Shown piece after piece: positions 26,531 to 35,391 of a stretch of DNA of 64,000 bases (position 1 is its first letter; each line of letters begins with the position of its first letter). Where the stretch lies: NCBI GenBank assembly GCA_966211795.1, contig CBIHNW010000009.1, forward strand, positions 1 through 64,000, written 5' to 3'. The stretch comes from 21-14-0-10-47-8 sp966211795. Lineage in GTDB: Bacteria; Bdellovibrionota; Bdellovibrionia; Bdellovibrionales; Bdellovibrionaceae. The position numbers and the translations under genes were made by a program. The notes under the pieces were generated by a model. That model saw only the letters and a program-made list of their open reading frames with translations, was not told the origin of the DNA and made no database searches.

Positions 26531-26947
26531 AGTTTTGTGGATGATCGCCGTCATGCTTTGTGGAACGTCAGTTGGAGCACGAGGGAGGAAAGTCCGGACT
26601 CCGTAGGGTAGCGCAAAGGGTAACGCCCTTCCAGGCTGCAGGCTTTAAACCCTGCAGGCTGAGGAACAGTGGAACAGAGAGAATGTCCAGGGCAATGACC
26701 TCGGTACCGGGAACGGGAGGACCGAGCGACCCGAAAGGGTGGTCGCAAGACCAGCTGCTGGAGTGAAAACAGCAAAACTCTGCGCGGAGCAAGACCAAAT
26801 AGGGAAGCACAGAAAGCACGACCCGTGCAGAGCTTCCGGGTCAGGTCGCTTGAGGTCGTCAGCAATGGCGATCCTAGAGGAATGATCATCCATCTGGTTT
26901 CAGTGGGACTGAGACCGTTGGACAGAATCCGGCTTACAGCAAAACCG
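26531..26947 (+). ncRNA. rnpB: RNase P RNA, bacterial type A
   Basis: The catalytic RNA that trims 5' leaders of tRNA precursors. The universal block GAGGAAAGTCCGGACTCC is at 26581-26598. The matching 3' conserved region GACAGAATCCGGCTTAC is at 26921-26937, with ACAGAAA and GAGTGAAAACAG elements between them. The outer P1 helix can form from GTTTTG (26532-26537) and CAAAAC (26940-26945), which sets the ends to within a few bases. Length of about 415 nt is normal for type A. A strong terminator follows about 40 nt later. Confidence 0.95.
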
Positions 26948-26985
26948 AATATCCCATTTTCGCCTGCAAAGGCGGATCTCGTGTG

Positions 26986-27022
26986 ACCCCCGCAGGCTAA
27001 ACCTGACGGGGGTTTCCTTTTT
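26986..27022 (+). terminator. rnpB terminator
   Basis: ACCCCCGCAGG and CCTGACGGGGGT form an 11-bp stem with one bulged base and loop CTAAA, followed by TTCCTTTTT. Directly downstream of RNase P RNA. Confidence 0.85.
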
Positions 27023-27421
27023 GGGGCACCTGCAGACAAAATCGAACAGGGGTTTCTTTGTAGCACTTTGAGCTCGACGTTATCCGCCTAAGTTGAGAGG
27101 GAGTCGGGAATTCGCCTCAGTTTTAAGTCAACCAATTGGTTGATCTAAAATGAAGGGCGAAAATTTAAGGGTGATCTGGGTTCAAATTGGACCGAAGAGA
27201 TCAAACTTTCATGGAATTGTATTTCTGCCTGTCCCAGGACAGATGAACTCCGAGGCTCAAATAAATCGACAGCATTTGCCAGGTGGACCTGGTCTTTCAT
27301 CCACAAACTGCGCGCGACGGTCCTGACCCCTCGGTCAATTTAAGACCTTGGGCCAATTGAAAGCCCTTGCACAACCGATACACTGAAAGAGTCAAAAGAC
27401 ATCATATTCCATGGAGGGATC
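27022..27421. other. 400-bp non-coding gap between rnpB terminator and the esterase lipoprotein
   Basis: No frame with coding character was found. It contains the 30-bp near-perfect inverted repeat listed separately and, nearer the downstream gene, mixed sequence in which I cannot pick a confident promoter. GTGGACCTGGTC and similar GG/CC patches near 27280 could pair but show no terminator or riboswitch signature. Confidence 0.5.
27121..27150. promoter_or_regulatory. Candidate operator: 16-bp perfect palindrome inside a 30-bp inverted repeat
   Basis: TCAACCAATTGGTTGA at 27128-27143 is a perfect palindrome. The flanks TTTTA and TAAAA extend the symmetry, with two mismatched pairs between (28 of 30 bases symmetric). 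Palindromes of this size typically bind dimeric TetR, MarR or LysR-type regulators. The next gene starts 278 bp downstream, so the regulated promoter is not obvious. Confidence 0.45.
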
Positions 27422-29449
27422 GTGAAGTATTTGTACTTAGTCTTATCGACTTTGTTTGTGATTTCGTGTTCGTCAGTTGGGGGCCGTCATCCCAACTCGG
27501 AACCAAAACCAAAACACATCGTGATCACCTTGCATGGCGTGCGCGGAAATGCGGAATCCTATGGGGATTTTCACAGCATCGTGAGACCAACTCTCGAGAA
27601 GATTGATCCTTCTTATGAAGTCGAGACGCACAATTGGACTTATCCCGTTGGTAAAATGGTGGAAGAGCCAGGTGGTAAGGTCACCGAGTGGACTCCGCAC
27701 GAGATTGCCAATAAGTTGAATCAAGAATTCTTCTTGGGCGGGAACGGCGTGGCTCCAAAAATACCGAGCCTGGGACCGCAGGATAAAATCTCATTCGTCG
27801 CTTACTCGATGGGTGGATTGATGATCATGTCTTGGTACTACGACACCATGTTCAACTTTGCCAATCAGCCGAAGCTTCGTTATTCGGAAGTGGATCACCA
27901 GAAACTTTTGGGAATCCTTGAAAGAGTCGAAAACGTCATCGGCTTGGGTGCGGTGTACTGGGGATCTTTGGACGCTGAATTAGGATGGTCAGTTCTTGAT
28001 AAGGGAAATTTAAGCGAAATCCGCAAGGCTGTTCCGAAGATCGAGAAGCTGTGCCTGACGCCGGTTGCGCAAAAAATCATCTCGGACACGAGCTATACCA
28101 GCCAATTGGTATCAAGCCTTCCGTTTATCGGTAAGGATGCGACCGCGCAGGAAAAACGGGATCGTGTTGTTCGCGATTCAATCGTTGCGACTTGTGAGGC
28201 CGTCGATCTTTTGAAAAATAAGGCCAGCCTGGTGACGAAGAATTTAACTTCGGTCAACGGTATGATCCTAGGCAAAGTGAAAGACATCATGACAAGTCTC
28301 GGAAATGTCAGCCCTCGTGAAATGAACAACATGCGTTTGACCAGCACTTCGATCAATGACATGCGCATTGGCCGAATCAAGCACATGATCAACCCAGAAT
28401 TGCGCAACCGATTCAAAACTCGATGGACCAGCATTGTCGGTGTGTTTCCGTGTCTTGGAAAAAGAGACAAGGGCCTGACCTGCCACGATTTGCCAGAGGA
28501 CTTTAAGGCGATGAACGATGGTCTCGTGACTTTGTTCTCGGGATTGAATCGACGCGAGACCGATGGACCGGTGATCAGCCCGAGCGCGGTCGCGGACTTT
28601 ATGTATTATTCAGAAGCGGCCGGGAACGAATCTCGCTCGATTTCTTTTGAGCAATTTCACAACACCATGGATGATTCAAAAACAGCTTCCGTGGCGAACC
28701 AAGAAATCTTCGTCGAAAACATGCATGCGACCGTGGCCCCAGCACTGGAAGCTTTGCCAGGCCTATTGCACAAAGCCGGCCTCAGTCTTTCAGGGCAGAT
28801 GCGTGGTTTTGATGCCAGCCTTGGGACAGACGTGGTGATCGTCAATAAAGAGTGTGCGGATCCGGATGCTTGTAAACATCCGAACTATAAACACATTCTT
28901 CAGGCGCTGTCTCGTTGCGAAGTGGGACCGACGGCGAACACCTATTGCAATCAAGACCTGATGAACAAGTTTTATCACGTCACGGAAGCCGGCAAACGTC
29001 TTGATGATAACAATGCTTTGCGGGACGAGTTGGGAAGCTTTGTGCTGACCTTGAACATTCGCTTGCCTAAGAATTTTCAAATGACGGCGGAGCAAAAAGA
29101 AAATCTCATGCAGTACTTCAAATTCCAATTCGTCGATCATGGCGCTGGTGTTTGGAACGAAAATCGCCTGGATCTGAACATGAATCCTTACGAGCTGCAA
29201 ATCGCTCGTCCCAGCGAGGTCATCAGTTCCTATGCGGACCTGGCGTCTTATGCGGACAGCAAGGTGCTGCGCGTGTTTTTCGTGGGTCGCATGAAAGCCA
29301 AGCCTGAGCAACAAGCGGTTGGTGAAGCGGCTATTCGCGAAGGTGTGCCGGTGCGATTCGAGGTTGCTTTACCGGGCGTGAAGAGCCGACGAGTGGTCGC
29401 GAAAGTGAAATCGACATACTCAACATATGTCGACATGTTCATGAAGTAA
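27422..29449 (+). CDS. Predicted lipoprotein esterase/lipase of the alpha/beta-hydrolase fold
   Basis: Lipobox ISCS (Cys16) follows a short hydrophobic signal. The hydrolase part starts with IVITLHGVRGNAESYGDF (oxyanion-loop HG). Its nucleophile elbow is FVAYSMGGLMIMSW, an AxSxG variant of the lipase GxSxG. A long C-terminal half (from about residue 330) has no family I recognise and contains a Cys-rich patch (CADPDACKHPN, RCEVGPTANTYCN). The start is GTG with TGGAGGGATC. At 675 aa it is far larger than a plain lipase. Probably anchored in the outer membrane and acting on lipids or esters outside the cytoplasm; substrate is inference. Confidence 0.8.
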   Translation: MKYLYLVLSTLFVISCSSVGGRHPNSEPKPKHIVITLHGVRGNAESYGDFHSIVRPTLEKIDPSYEVETHNWTYPVGKMVEEPGGKVTEWTPHEIANKLNQEFFLGGNGVAPKIPSLGPQDKISFVAYSMGGLMIMSWYYDTMFNFANQPKLRYSEVDHQKLLGILERVENVIGLGAVYWGSLDAELGWSVLDKGNLSEIRKAVPKIEKLCLTPVAQKIISDTSYTSQLVSSLPFIGKDATAQEKRDRVVRDSIVATCEAVDLLKNKASLVTKNLTSVNGMILGKVKDIMTSLGNVSPREMNNMRLTSTSINDMRIGRIKHMINPELRNRFKTRWTSIVGVFPCLGKRDKGLTCHDLPEDFKAMNDGLVTLFSGLNRRETDGPVISPSAVADFMYYSEAAGNESRSISFEQFHNTMDDSKTASVANQEIFVENMHATVAPALEALPGLLHKAGLSLSGQMRGFDASLGTDVVIVNKECADPDACKHPNYKHILQALSRCEVGPTANTYCNQDLMNKFYHVTEAGKRLDDNNALRDELGSFVLTLNIRLPKNFQMTAEQKENLMQYFKFQFVDHGAGVWNENRLDLNMNPYELQIARPSEVISSYADLASYADSKVLRVFFVGRMKAKPEQQAVGEAAIREGVPVRFEVALPGVKSRRVVAKVKSTYSTYVDMFMK

Positions 29450-29464
29450 GTTTGAAATCAGAAT

Positions 29465-29495
29465 CAATCGGGATATTGGATCAATATCCCGATTG
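29465..29495. terminator. Long hairpin spanning the stop codon of the secreted lipase gene
   Basis: A perfect 14-bp stem CAATCGGGATATTG / CAATATCCCGATTG with a 3-nt loop lies between convergent genes. The lipase's last codons (LQSGY) and stop are inside it. Poly-T is weak on both strands. It may serve as a bidirectional terminator or as a 3'-end stabiliser. Confidence 0.55.
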
Positions 29496-30365
29496 CAGCA
29501 GAATGTACGTGTAAATTTTCTTTTGTGCCTGTCGAAGGCTATCGACATTCAGAATTCCGTACAGACGGGTCAATTCAGCATCCAAGATCACTTCCCAATG
29601 CTCTAAATTCAAAACATCTTTGTGGATCTGAAGATTCAACATGCTGCGATTGCGGGTCACAAGGGTCGCCAGACCGGCCGGATTCAATGCCGAATCGACC
29701 GTGACGATTCCGTCGGAAGGCTCGTTGATCAAAGCTTGGAAAGGCACCAGCGGCGTCGAAAGAATTCGCCAGTCCCAGAACGCCAGACCCGTTGGTTGAT
29801 AGCCGCCAAAGACGTCCAACCGCAAAGGATGTTTGAATTGCAGACTGCTCAAGAAGTTTTGCACCGGAGCTTCGCGCAGACCCATCAGATTTCGCAGACA
29901 AAATGGTGCCGTCAGCGTCTCGATCGGAATGCCTTGCTCTTCGATGGCGGCGAACAGGCGCATGCCACGGAATGGCGTGCTGACCGTGATCACTTGATTG
30001 ATCGGCAGATCCGAATAAGCGGCGGCATACAACGAGTACAAACCACCGGCGCTGTGGGCGAGGAGAGTGATGGGTTTACCGCCAAAGTCTTTCTGGTGAG
30101 CTTTCAGGAAGTTGATCAATCGGGTGCCATTATCAGAGACGCTGCCAACCGGGTTGAGATTATCAACGACCAAGAGCTTGGTGGCGATGGCTGAGAGCTG
30201 GCGAACGATGTCGTGGCTGAAGTAGGGTTGGGCCCAAGGGTCGCCGAAATGATCTGGGGCCGGAATGGCCGAGTTGAAGAAGCCCGGAACCAAAACCAGG
30301 TTGGTGAGAGCCGCTTGTGCGCTAAGACCCAAACAGAAAACAAACGCAAAAAGAATCTTATTCAT
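29481..30365 (-). CDS. Secreted alpha/beta-hydrolase (lipase-like)
   Basis: Signal peptide MNKILFAFVFCLGLSAQA (about 18 residues), then LVLVPGFFNSAIPAPD as the oxyanion region and nucleophile elbow LLAHSAGGLYSLY. AHSAG is the AxSxG type seen in Bacillus-like lipases. ITVSTPFRGMRL follows, as in triacylglycerol lipases. At 294 aa it is of ordinary lipase length. The start at 30365 is supported by TGGGGGGATT. Its neighbour in the opposite direction is another AxSxG hydrolase, so two unrelated-looking esterases converge here. Confidence 0.82.
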   Translation of the reverse strand: MNKILFAFVFCLGLSAQAALTNLVLVPGFFNSAIPAPDHFGDPWAQPYFSHDIVRQLSAIATKLLVVDNLNPVGSVSDNGTRLINFLKAHQKDFGGKPITLLAHSAGGLYSLYAAAYSDLPINQVITVSTPFRGMRLFAAIEEQGIPIETLTAPFCLRNLMGLREAPVQNFLSSLQFKHPLRLDVFGGYQPTGLAFWDWRILSTPLVPFQALINEPSDGIVTVDSALNPAGLATLVTRNRSMLNLQIHKDVLNLEHWEVILDAELTRLYGILNVDSLRQAQKKIYTYILLQSGY

Positions 30366-30482
30366 AAATCCCCCCAAGCACGGTATCGATTTTGGACTTT
30401 GCCCATATCGAGTCAATCACAGACTCTGGTCGTGCCCCCTTTTGCGACGCAATGACTGTCCGAATCGGTTAAAATGAATAAG

Positions 30483-30512
30483 AATAATGCGTCTCAGACG
30501 AGACGCATTATT
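30483..30512 (-). terminator. Terminator after the phospholipase C-like gene
   Basis: A perfect 13-bp stem AATAATGCGTCTC / GAGACGCATTATT with loop AGAC, 33 bp past the stop on the minus strand and followed by TTCATTTT. Good stem, moderate U-tract. Confidence 0.7.
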
Positions 30513-30545
30513 GCTGCAATGTTTCTTGGTGGAAATGATTCTGGT

Positions 30546-32363
30546 TTAAGGATTGTAGATTTTTGAACAGCTCATGCGCAGAGGTGAAAGCACGACGGGT
30601 GATTGTCGTTGGAAAAAAGTTTCACGGCGGAGATCCAATTTTTCCTGCGGAGACATTTCTTTCGTGCCGCTGGCCTCTTGAGCCTTCACGTACTTTTCTT
30701 CGTTCTGTTTCCATTTCTGAATCAGCTTCTCGACTTGCTCTTCGCTGTAGATTTGTTTGAACACGCCGGCTTCGCGAAGTTTTTCAAAGACGTTGTCGAA
30801 TTGCCAGAACTTGGCGTCTTTCATGTCTTCATCTGTCAGACGCAGATTGCCCATTGGTTTTTCAAGCAGTCCCAATTTATACAACGGCCAGGTGACCCGG
30901 TAACTAGCGTAATCAAGAACGATGTATTTGAAAAGACTCAACATGAACATTCGGCGTTCACCTTTGGTGACCTGAACTTTGCGAATGTTGTTGTCCATTT
31001 GATCCAGATCTTCGAATAAATTCTTCGCGTCTTTGCTGAGGAATTTAAAGATTCGAATCAGCGATGTGGTTTGGTCCAAAGTGTGCGGGGCTAAGCCAAA
31101 CATTTTTTGGCGGGCCATTTGCCATTTGGTGGCTTGAATTTTTGCCTCTGGGACTTGGTAAAGACGTTCGGTTTCAAAGGACTGCTTTGCACCTGGCTCG
31201 ACATCATGGTCACCCAGCGCTGGCTTCGGAATGACTTTTGCGCACAACTCGCGAAGCATTTCGTCGACCATTTTTTTATGATCGATCTGCGGCAAGATAT
31301 CGGCGGCGACAACCGTGACCTTCGAACCATTTTTTCCCTTCAGCGTGACGGATTCGGGGACATGGCCATACTTTTCGATCACCTTGCTGGTGTTGATGAG
31401 CTCGGCCCGTTTCGCCGGGTCTAAAGAGTAAACGTGTTCAATGATCGCTCGCATGAGCTCGTACCCATCACGTGTTTGACCATCTTTTTGTTTCTCGAAA
31501 AAAAGATGCTTCAGATTTTCGAAAACATATGGTGCGAGCTGTTCGGTAGCGGTGCCTTCTTTGAGCATGTTATCGATGATCAAACGAACCGCTTCGCCAG
31601 TGTACAAAGGATCACGGTGGGGAATCGAAGAATCGATGGCTTTAATGTTAGGATTGTTGACGTAAGCTTCGTACAGCTCATCCTGATTCAGCGTGCGATT
31701 CATTTTGCCCTGATCGTTGACGACGATATCGGTCAAAGCAGACGCCGGTAAGACTTCGCGAATGCGGATGATGGCGTGAAACAATTTTTTTCGCATTTCA
31801 TTGTGCTTTTCAATAAACATCCAAGGACGGTCCGGCCAGTGACCACGATCACCATGGCCGGTGATGTAATTGAAACCTTCATGCGCGTAGGAATCCATCA
31901 ACACGTGCAAGGCGGCTCCCATCAAGTAGGGATTTCCGGTTTTCAAGGCTTCGTTGAAAATTTCATTAGCCACCATGCTGTCGCGGACGGCGACGTTCGT
32001 TGCATTTTTCATATCGCCATGGGCCGCGGAATTTTCATCCTTCGTCAGTTTGGTCCACAGTGCCGACAAAGGAGAGACGCCCTTTGTTGGAAAGTGCATC
32101 ATCCGGCTGACCCGCGCATGCATTCCCAAAATTGGATTCATGGCTGAATTGAATTTGCTGGTATCAACCCACTGAGCGTAAGCTGCCAATCTTTCGGCGA
32201 CCGCCGGATGGATGCCGGCAAAGATCAGTTTCGTTTCGGTCTCGTAGAAATGAGTTTCAAATCCGTAGGCCTGAGCTTTTTGCGAGGGCATCGCCAACAG
32301 TAAGACAGAGGCTGCTGAAAGCAGGGTCTTTTTGAATGCAGACTGAATGTTCCAAGTCGTCAT
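30546..32363 (-). CDS. Large exported protein with phospholipase C/P1 nuclease-like motifs
   Basis: A signal peptide of about 32 residues ends in AQAYGFETHFYETETKLIFAG. The next 170 residues are rich in His and Asp. They include HVLMDSYAHEGFNYITGHGD and GHWPDRPW, which resemble zinc-ligand segments of zinc-dependent phospholipase C/S1-P1 nuclease folds (MDSYAHEGF type). The remaining 400 residues are charged and helical without a recognised family. 605 aa in total. CGGAGCC precedes the ATG. Zinc hydrolase activity is inference from motif pattern only. Confidence 0.6.
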   Translation of the reverse strand: MTTWNIQSAFKKTLLSAASVLLLAMPSQKAQAYGFETHFYETETKLIFAGIHPAVAERLAAYAQWVDTSKFNSAMNPILGMHARVSRMMHFPTKGVSPLSALWTKLTKDENSAAHGDMKNATNVAVRDSMVANEIFNEALKTGNPYLMGAALHVLMDSYAHEGFNYITGHGDRGHWPDRPWMFIEKHNEMRKKLFHAIIRIREVLPASALTDIVVNDQGKMNRTLNQDELYEAYVNNPNIKAIDSSIPHRDPLYTGEAVRLIIDNMLKEGTATEQLAPYVFENLKHLFFEKQKDGQTRDGYELMRAIIEHVYSLDPAKRAELINTSKVIEKYGHVPESVTLKGKNGSKVTVVAADILPQIDHKKMVDEMLRELCAKVIPKPALGDHDVEPGAKQSFETERLYQVPEAKIQATKWQMARQKMFGLAPHTLDQTTSLIRIFKFLSKDAKNLFEDLDQMDNNIRKVQVTKGERRMFMLSLFKYIVLDYASYRVTWPLYKLGLLEKPMGNLRLTDEDMKDAKFWQFDNVFEKLREAGVFKQIYSEEQVEKLIQKWKQNEEKYVKAQEASGTKEMSPQEKLDLRRETFFQRQSPVVLSPLRMSCSKIYNP

Positions 32364-32673
32364 ATTGAAGGCTCCGATGGCTCATATTAAAGTAGGGCCA
32401 CTGCATACCATTCAAAACTCTGACCAAGTTCTAACAGGTTTTAAACAAAGATTTCATGGTTGAACTGTCTACAGTTTTGACAGTGGCCCCTTATGGGCCA
32501 AGATGAAGGTCCTGAATTTCCAGACCAGGTGACCTTGCACCGCATGCGGATCGTGACGCGGCATTGGCAAAACTTGGGTCTAGATTTCAATGCAAACTCG
32601 AAAACTTCCCGATTGGTAAATTTGAATTTGTTAACCTGTTTCAGTGTTCCAACTGAATCAAAGAGGTCTAGAA
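32364..32673. other. 310-bp divergent control region between phospholipase-like gene and cytochrome operon
   Basis: Holds promoters for both directions. Two small inverted repeats are visible: ACTGTC (32464-32469) with GACAGT (32479-32484), and TGGCCC (32484-32489) with GGGCCA (32495-32500). Their adjacency suggests a regulator-binding block, but neither matches an operator I know. No coding frame is convincing. Confidence 0.4.
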
Positions 32674-35379
32674 ATGAATCGTTTATTCATGGTTCTATGC
32701 AGCCTAGTTTTGCTTGCCTGCAATTCCAGTCAGCCGAAAGAAGAAGCAGAACGTACTCCGGCATCGGCTCAGTACACCAATCAATATGATGGAGAACTGG
32801 GTCAGTACTTGGCGCAAGATCCTTTTTCTCGCGATGGTTACGATCACAATCAAGACGGAAGCTACAGCAATCGGCACTTTCAGTTTGGAAAAAGTCTACC
32901 GAAAGATCAGGAAATCAAAGAGCTTGCAGGTCGCGAGATTTGGTTCAAGTCTGCGCCGAATGAACGCTTTCACACTTATTATTTTCCGCAAAAATTGGGT
33001 TCGCCGATCGCGTGGTACAAAATCTTGCGCGCCGATCGCCATGACAAACGCTTTCAGAATTTTGGTTTGATCAATGATCCGGATTGCTGCGTTCCCGGAG
33101 TGAACTGCGCCGATAAAAAACTGACCTACCACGGCCAAGCTCCTAGCATGAATGATACTTTTGGATGGGAGTATTGCGCCGGTGACGAAGCACTTTTGGA
33201 TGCGGTGAAAAATAAAACGGCGTGGAAAGATCCGGCCTGCGAAAATCCGATCGTGAAAGCGGCCGATGGTTTGGATCAAAAACCTCGTGAAGACCGCTGC
33301 GAGCTGGCTTTCGGAAATCCGACCGGTGCCGTGGGTTACCGAAAATTTCCGAATCCTCGATTCAATCTGGCTCGCTGGAATAAAATCGGCGGCTGGGATG
33401 GATACGAGAAAAAGATGACTGAAAGCGAAGTCGACGCTTCAATCGAACCGCCTTTCCGCGTCGGTAAAGCCTGTGCTTCTTGTCACGCGGCTTTCGATCC
33501 ATTGAATCCACCCGCGGATATTCACAATCCGACCTGGAGAAACATCAAAGGGGAAACTGGAAATCAGTACCTGAATATTTCTTCGATCCTGGGAAGCGGG
33601 GCCAAAGAAAACACGATTGAATATCAGATGTTCGTGCACACGCGTGCCGGAACAGTGGACACTTCGGCGGTCCCCCATGATTTCGTCAACAATCCTGGAA
33701 CCATCAATGCTTTGATCAATATTGAACAAAGACAAAGCGAAACGGCATTTGATGAAAAGGTCAGTCGTTGGGACAACGTCGACACTTGTGCGCCAGGTCC
33801 GAATTGTCAGGTGATCAAATACAAAAATGGCGGCGTCAAATACTGGGAATTCCACAAGTCAAAACCGATGAAGGTCATGCACATCTTAAAGGGTGGCGAG
33901 GATTCGGTCGGCTCTGACCTGGCGGCCCAACGGGTTTACGTTAATATCGGAATGTGCGCCGAGCAATGCTGGGTGAATCACCTGAGCAATTTGCGGGAAT
34001 TGGATCCGGCCCAACGAGGTTACACTCAGACACCATTTGATATTCGCCAATGCCGTCAAGATTGTGCAAGTTGGCGTGCGAACGAAGATCGCATCAAAGA
34101 TGTTTTTGATTACATCTTGTCTCGACGTCCAACGGATCTGAAAGATGCGACGTTGGCCGATAAGGACTTTAAGAAAGTGGCCGCTCCGGCACGGGATATG
34201 GAATTGGCCAAATTTTTGGATGAACGATACGGCGGCCAAGGATTGGTCGAAGCGGGTCGCCAGGTGTTCGCGGAAAACTGTGCGGGTTGCCACTCGTCGC
34301 AAAATCCGAATAAGAATGACATGACCCAGGATGATGTGTCGCTGAATGCGGACTTTTTCAAGAAGACGACTTTGAAAAATGGCGAAATTCTTCGCGCCGA
34401 TTGGATGGGGAATGACAAGTCCACGCCGGTCGAGCGAGTCCGCACTTACAAGTGCCGCTCCCTGCACAGCAACCACATGGTCGGCCATGTTTGGGATCAA
34501 TTCGCTTCGGATACTTATCATGAGCGAAAAACATCCCTGGTTGGAATCCGTTCCGAGAAACAAGCAGGCGGTCGCGGTTATTATCGAAACATCTCGTTGT
34601 TGAATCTGTGGGCGCACGCTCCGTTCTTGCATAACAATTCGGTGGGACCTGAAATTTGCGGCTACGATTCGGATCCAAATTTCAATCCTTGGCGTTCGAC
34701 CATCGATGGCCGTCAGACGGATCCTGCGAAGAAATACACTTGCGATCGAAACTTTGATCCGACGACCGATGGACGTTTGAAATTGTTTGAAGCATCGGTC
34801 GATGAGCTGCTGACACCTTCCGAGCAACGCCGCAAGAAAGTTGCGTTGACCGACAAAGCGATCCGCTTCCCGCTGGCGATGAGCTTGAATCTTTTCAAGA
34901 CTGCCGAACCTTTGTTCATTGAATTCCCGGTCGGAATTCCGGTGACCCAGTTGGCCAGCTTCGATATCAAAGCTTTTTCCAGCGATCTGTTAGGCGCGAT
35001 GGAAAAATACGAAGCGATGGTAGCGGCCGAGCAGATTCAAGACGCGGACCAAAAGGCCAAGGCGAAAAATGCGACTTGGACCGAGTTTTATAAATACTGG
35101 CTGAGCCGGGTGAACAACGACACGACGGCGGCGACCGATTTGTCCGCGGCAAGTGTTGCGACCTTCACCACTTTTCGCAGCATGATGGCTTTGGATATCA
35201 AGAAAAAGTTGGAAGTTTACCGCAATGAATTCGCGGCCGGCCAAAATGAAAGACTGAAAACCTATCTGAAATATTATTCGAACTGTGATGCATACCAAGA
35301 AAATGGTGGTCACGATTTCGGAACTGAACTTTCAGCGGACGCGAAGGTTGCTTTGAAGGCCTTCCTGGCGACACTCTAA
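32674..35379 (+). CDS. Large di-heme c-type cytochrome lipoprotein (RoxA/MauG-like C-terminal region)
   Basis: Lipoprotein signal with lipobox LLAC (Cys16). Heme-binding motifs are CASCH (residues 267-271) and CAGCH (536-540), the latter in GRQVFAENCAGCHSSQNP. After it comes YYRNISLLNLWAHAPFLHNNSVGPEIC. This matches the pattern 'L.LWA.APFLHNGS' of di-heme peroxidase, MauG and RoxA-type oxygenases. Extra cysteines (CCVPGVNC, CAEQCW, CRQDCASW) suggest disulfides. 901 aa from ATG 32674, which has AAGAGGTC upstream. First gene of a three-gene operon; probably redox-active at the cell surface. Substrate unknown. Confidence 0.8.
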   Translation: MNRLFMVLCSLVLLACNSSQPKEEAERTPASAQYTNQYDGELGQYLAQDPFSRDGYDHNQDGSYSNRHFQFGKSLPKDQEIKELAGREIWFKSAPNERFHTYYFPQKLGSPIAWYKILRADRHDKRFQNFGLINDPDCCVPGVNCADKKLTYHGQAPSMNDTFGWEYCAGDEALLDAVKNKTAWKDPACENPIVKAADGLDQKPREDRCELAFGNPTGAVGYRKFPNPRFNLARWNKIGGWDGYEKKMTESEVDASIEPPFRVGKACASCHAAFDPLNPPADIHNPTWRNIKGETGNQYLNISSILGSGAKENTIEYQMFVHTRAGTVDTSAVPHDFVNNPGTINALINIEQRQSETAFDEKVSRWDNVDTCAPGPNCQVIKYKNGGVKYWEFHKSKPMKVMHILKGGEDSVGSDLAAQRVYVNIGMCAEQCWVNHLSNLRELDPAQRGYTQTPFDIRQCRQDCASWRANEDRIKDVFDYILSRRPTDLKDATLADKDFKKVAAPARDMELAKFLDERYGGQGLVEAGRQVFAENCAGCHSSQNPNKNDMTQDDVSLNADFFKKTTLKNGEILRADWMGNDKSTPVERVRTYKCRSLHSNHMVGHVWDQFASDTYHERKTSLVGIRSEKQAGGRGYYRNISLLNLWAHAPFLHNNSVGPEICGYDSDPNFNPWRSTIDGRQTDPAKKYTCDRNFDPTTDGRLKLFEASVDELLTPSEQRRKKVALTDKAIRFPLAMSLNLFKTAEPLFIEFPVGIPVTQLASFDIKAFSSDLLGAMEKYEAMVAAEQIQDADQKAKAKNATWTEFYKYWLSRVNNDTTAATDLSAASVATFTTFRSMMALDIKKKLEVYRNEFAAGQNERLKTYLKYYSNCDAYQENGGHDFGTELSADAKVALKAFLATL

Positions 35380-35391
35380 GGGGATGACAAG

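Noticed and set aside
26551..27066. Minus-strand frames over rnpB
   Set aside because: The strand is occupied by RNase P RNA with all conserved blocks; the frames are mirror artefacts.
27422..29449. Classic GxSxG lipase
   Set aside because: The nucleophile elbow reads AYSMG, so it is the AxSxG variant, and most of the protein is outside known lipase domains.
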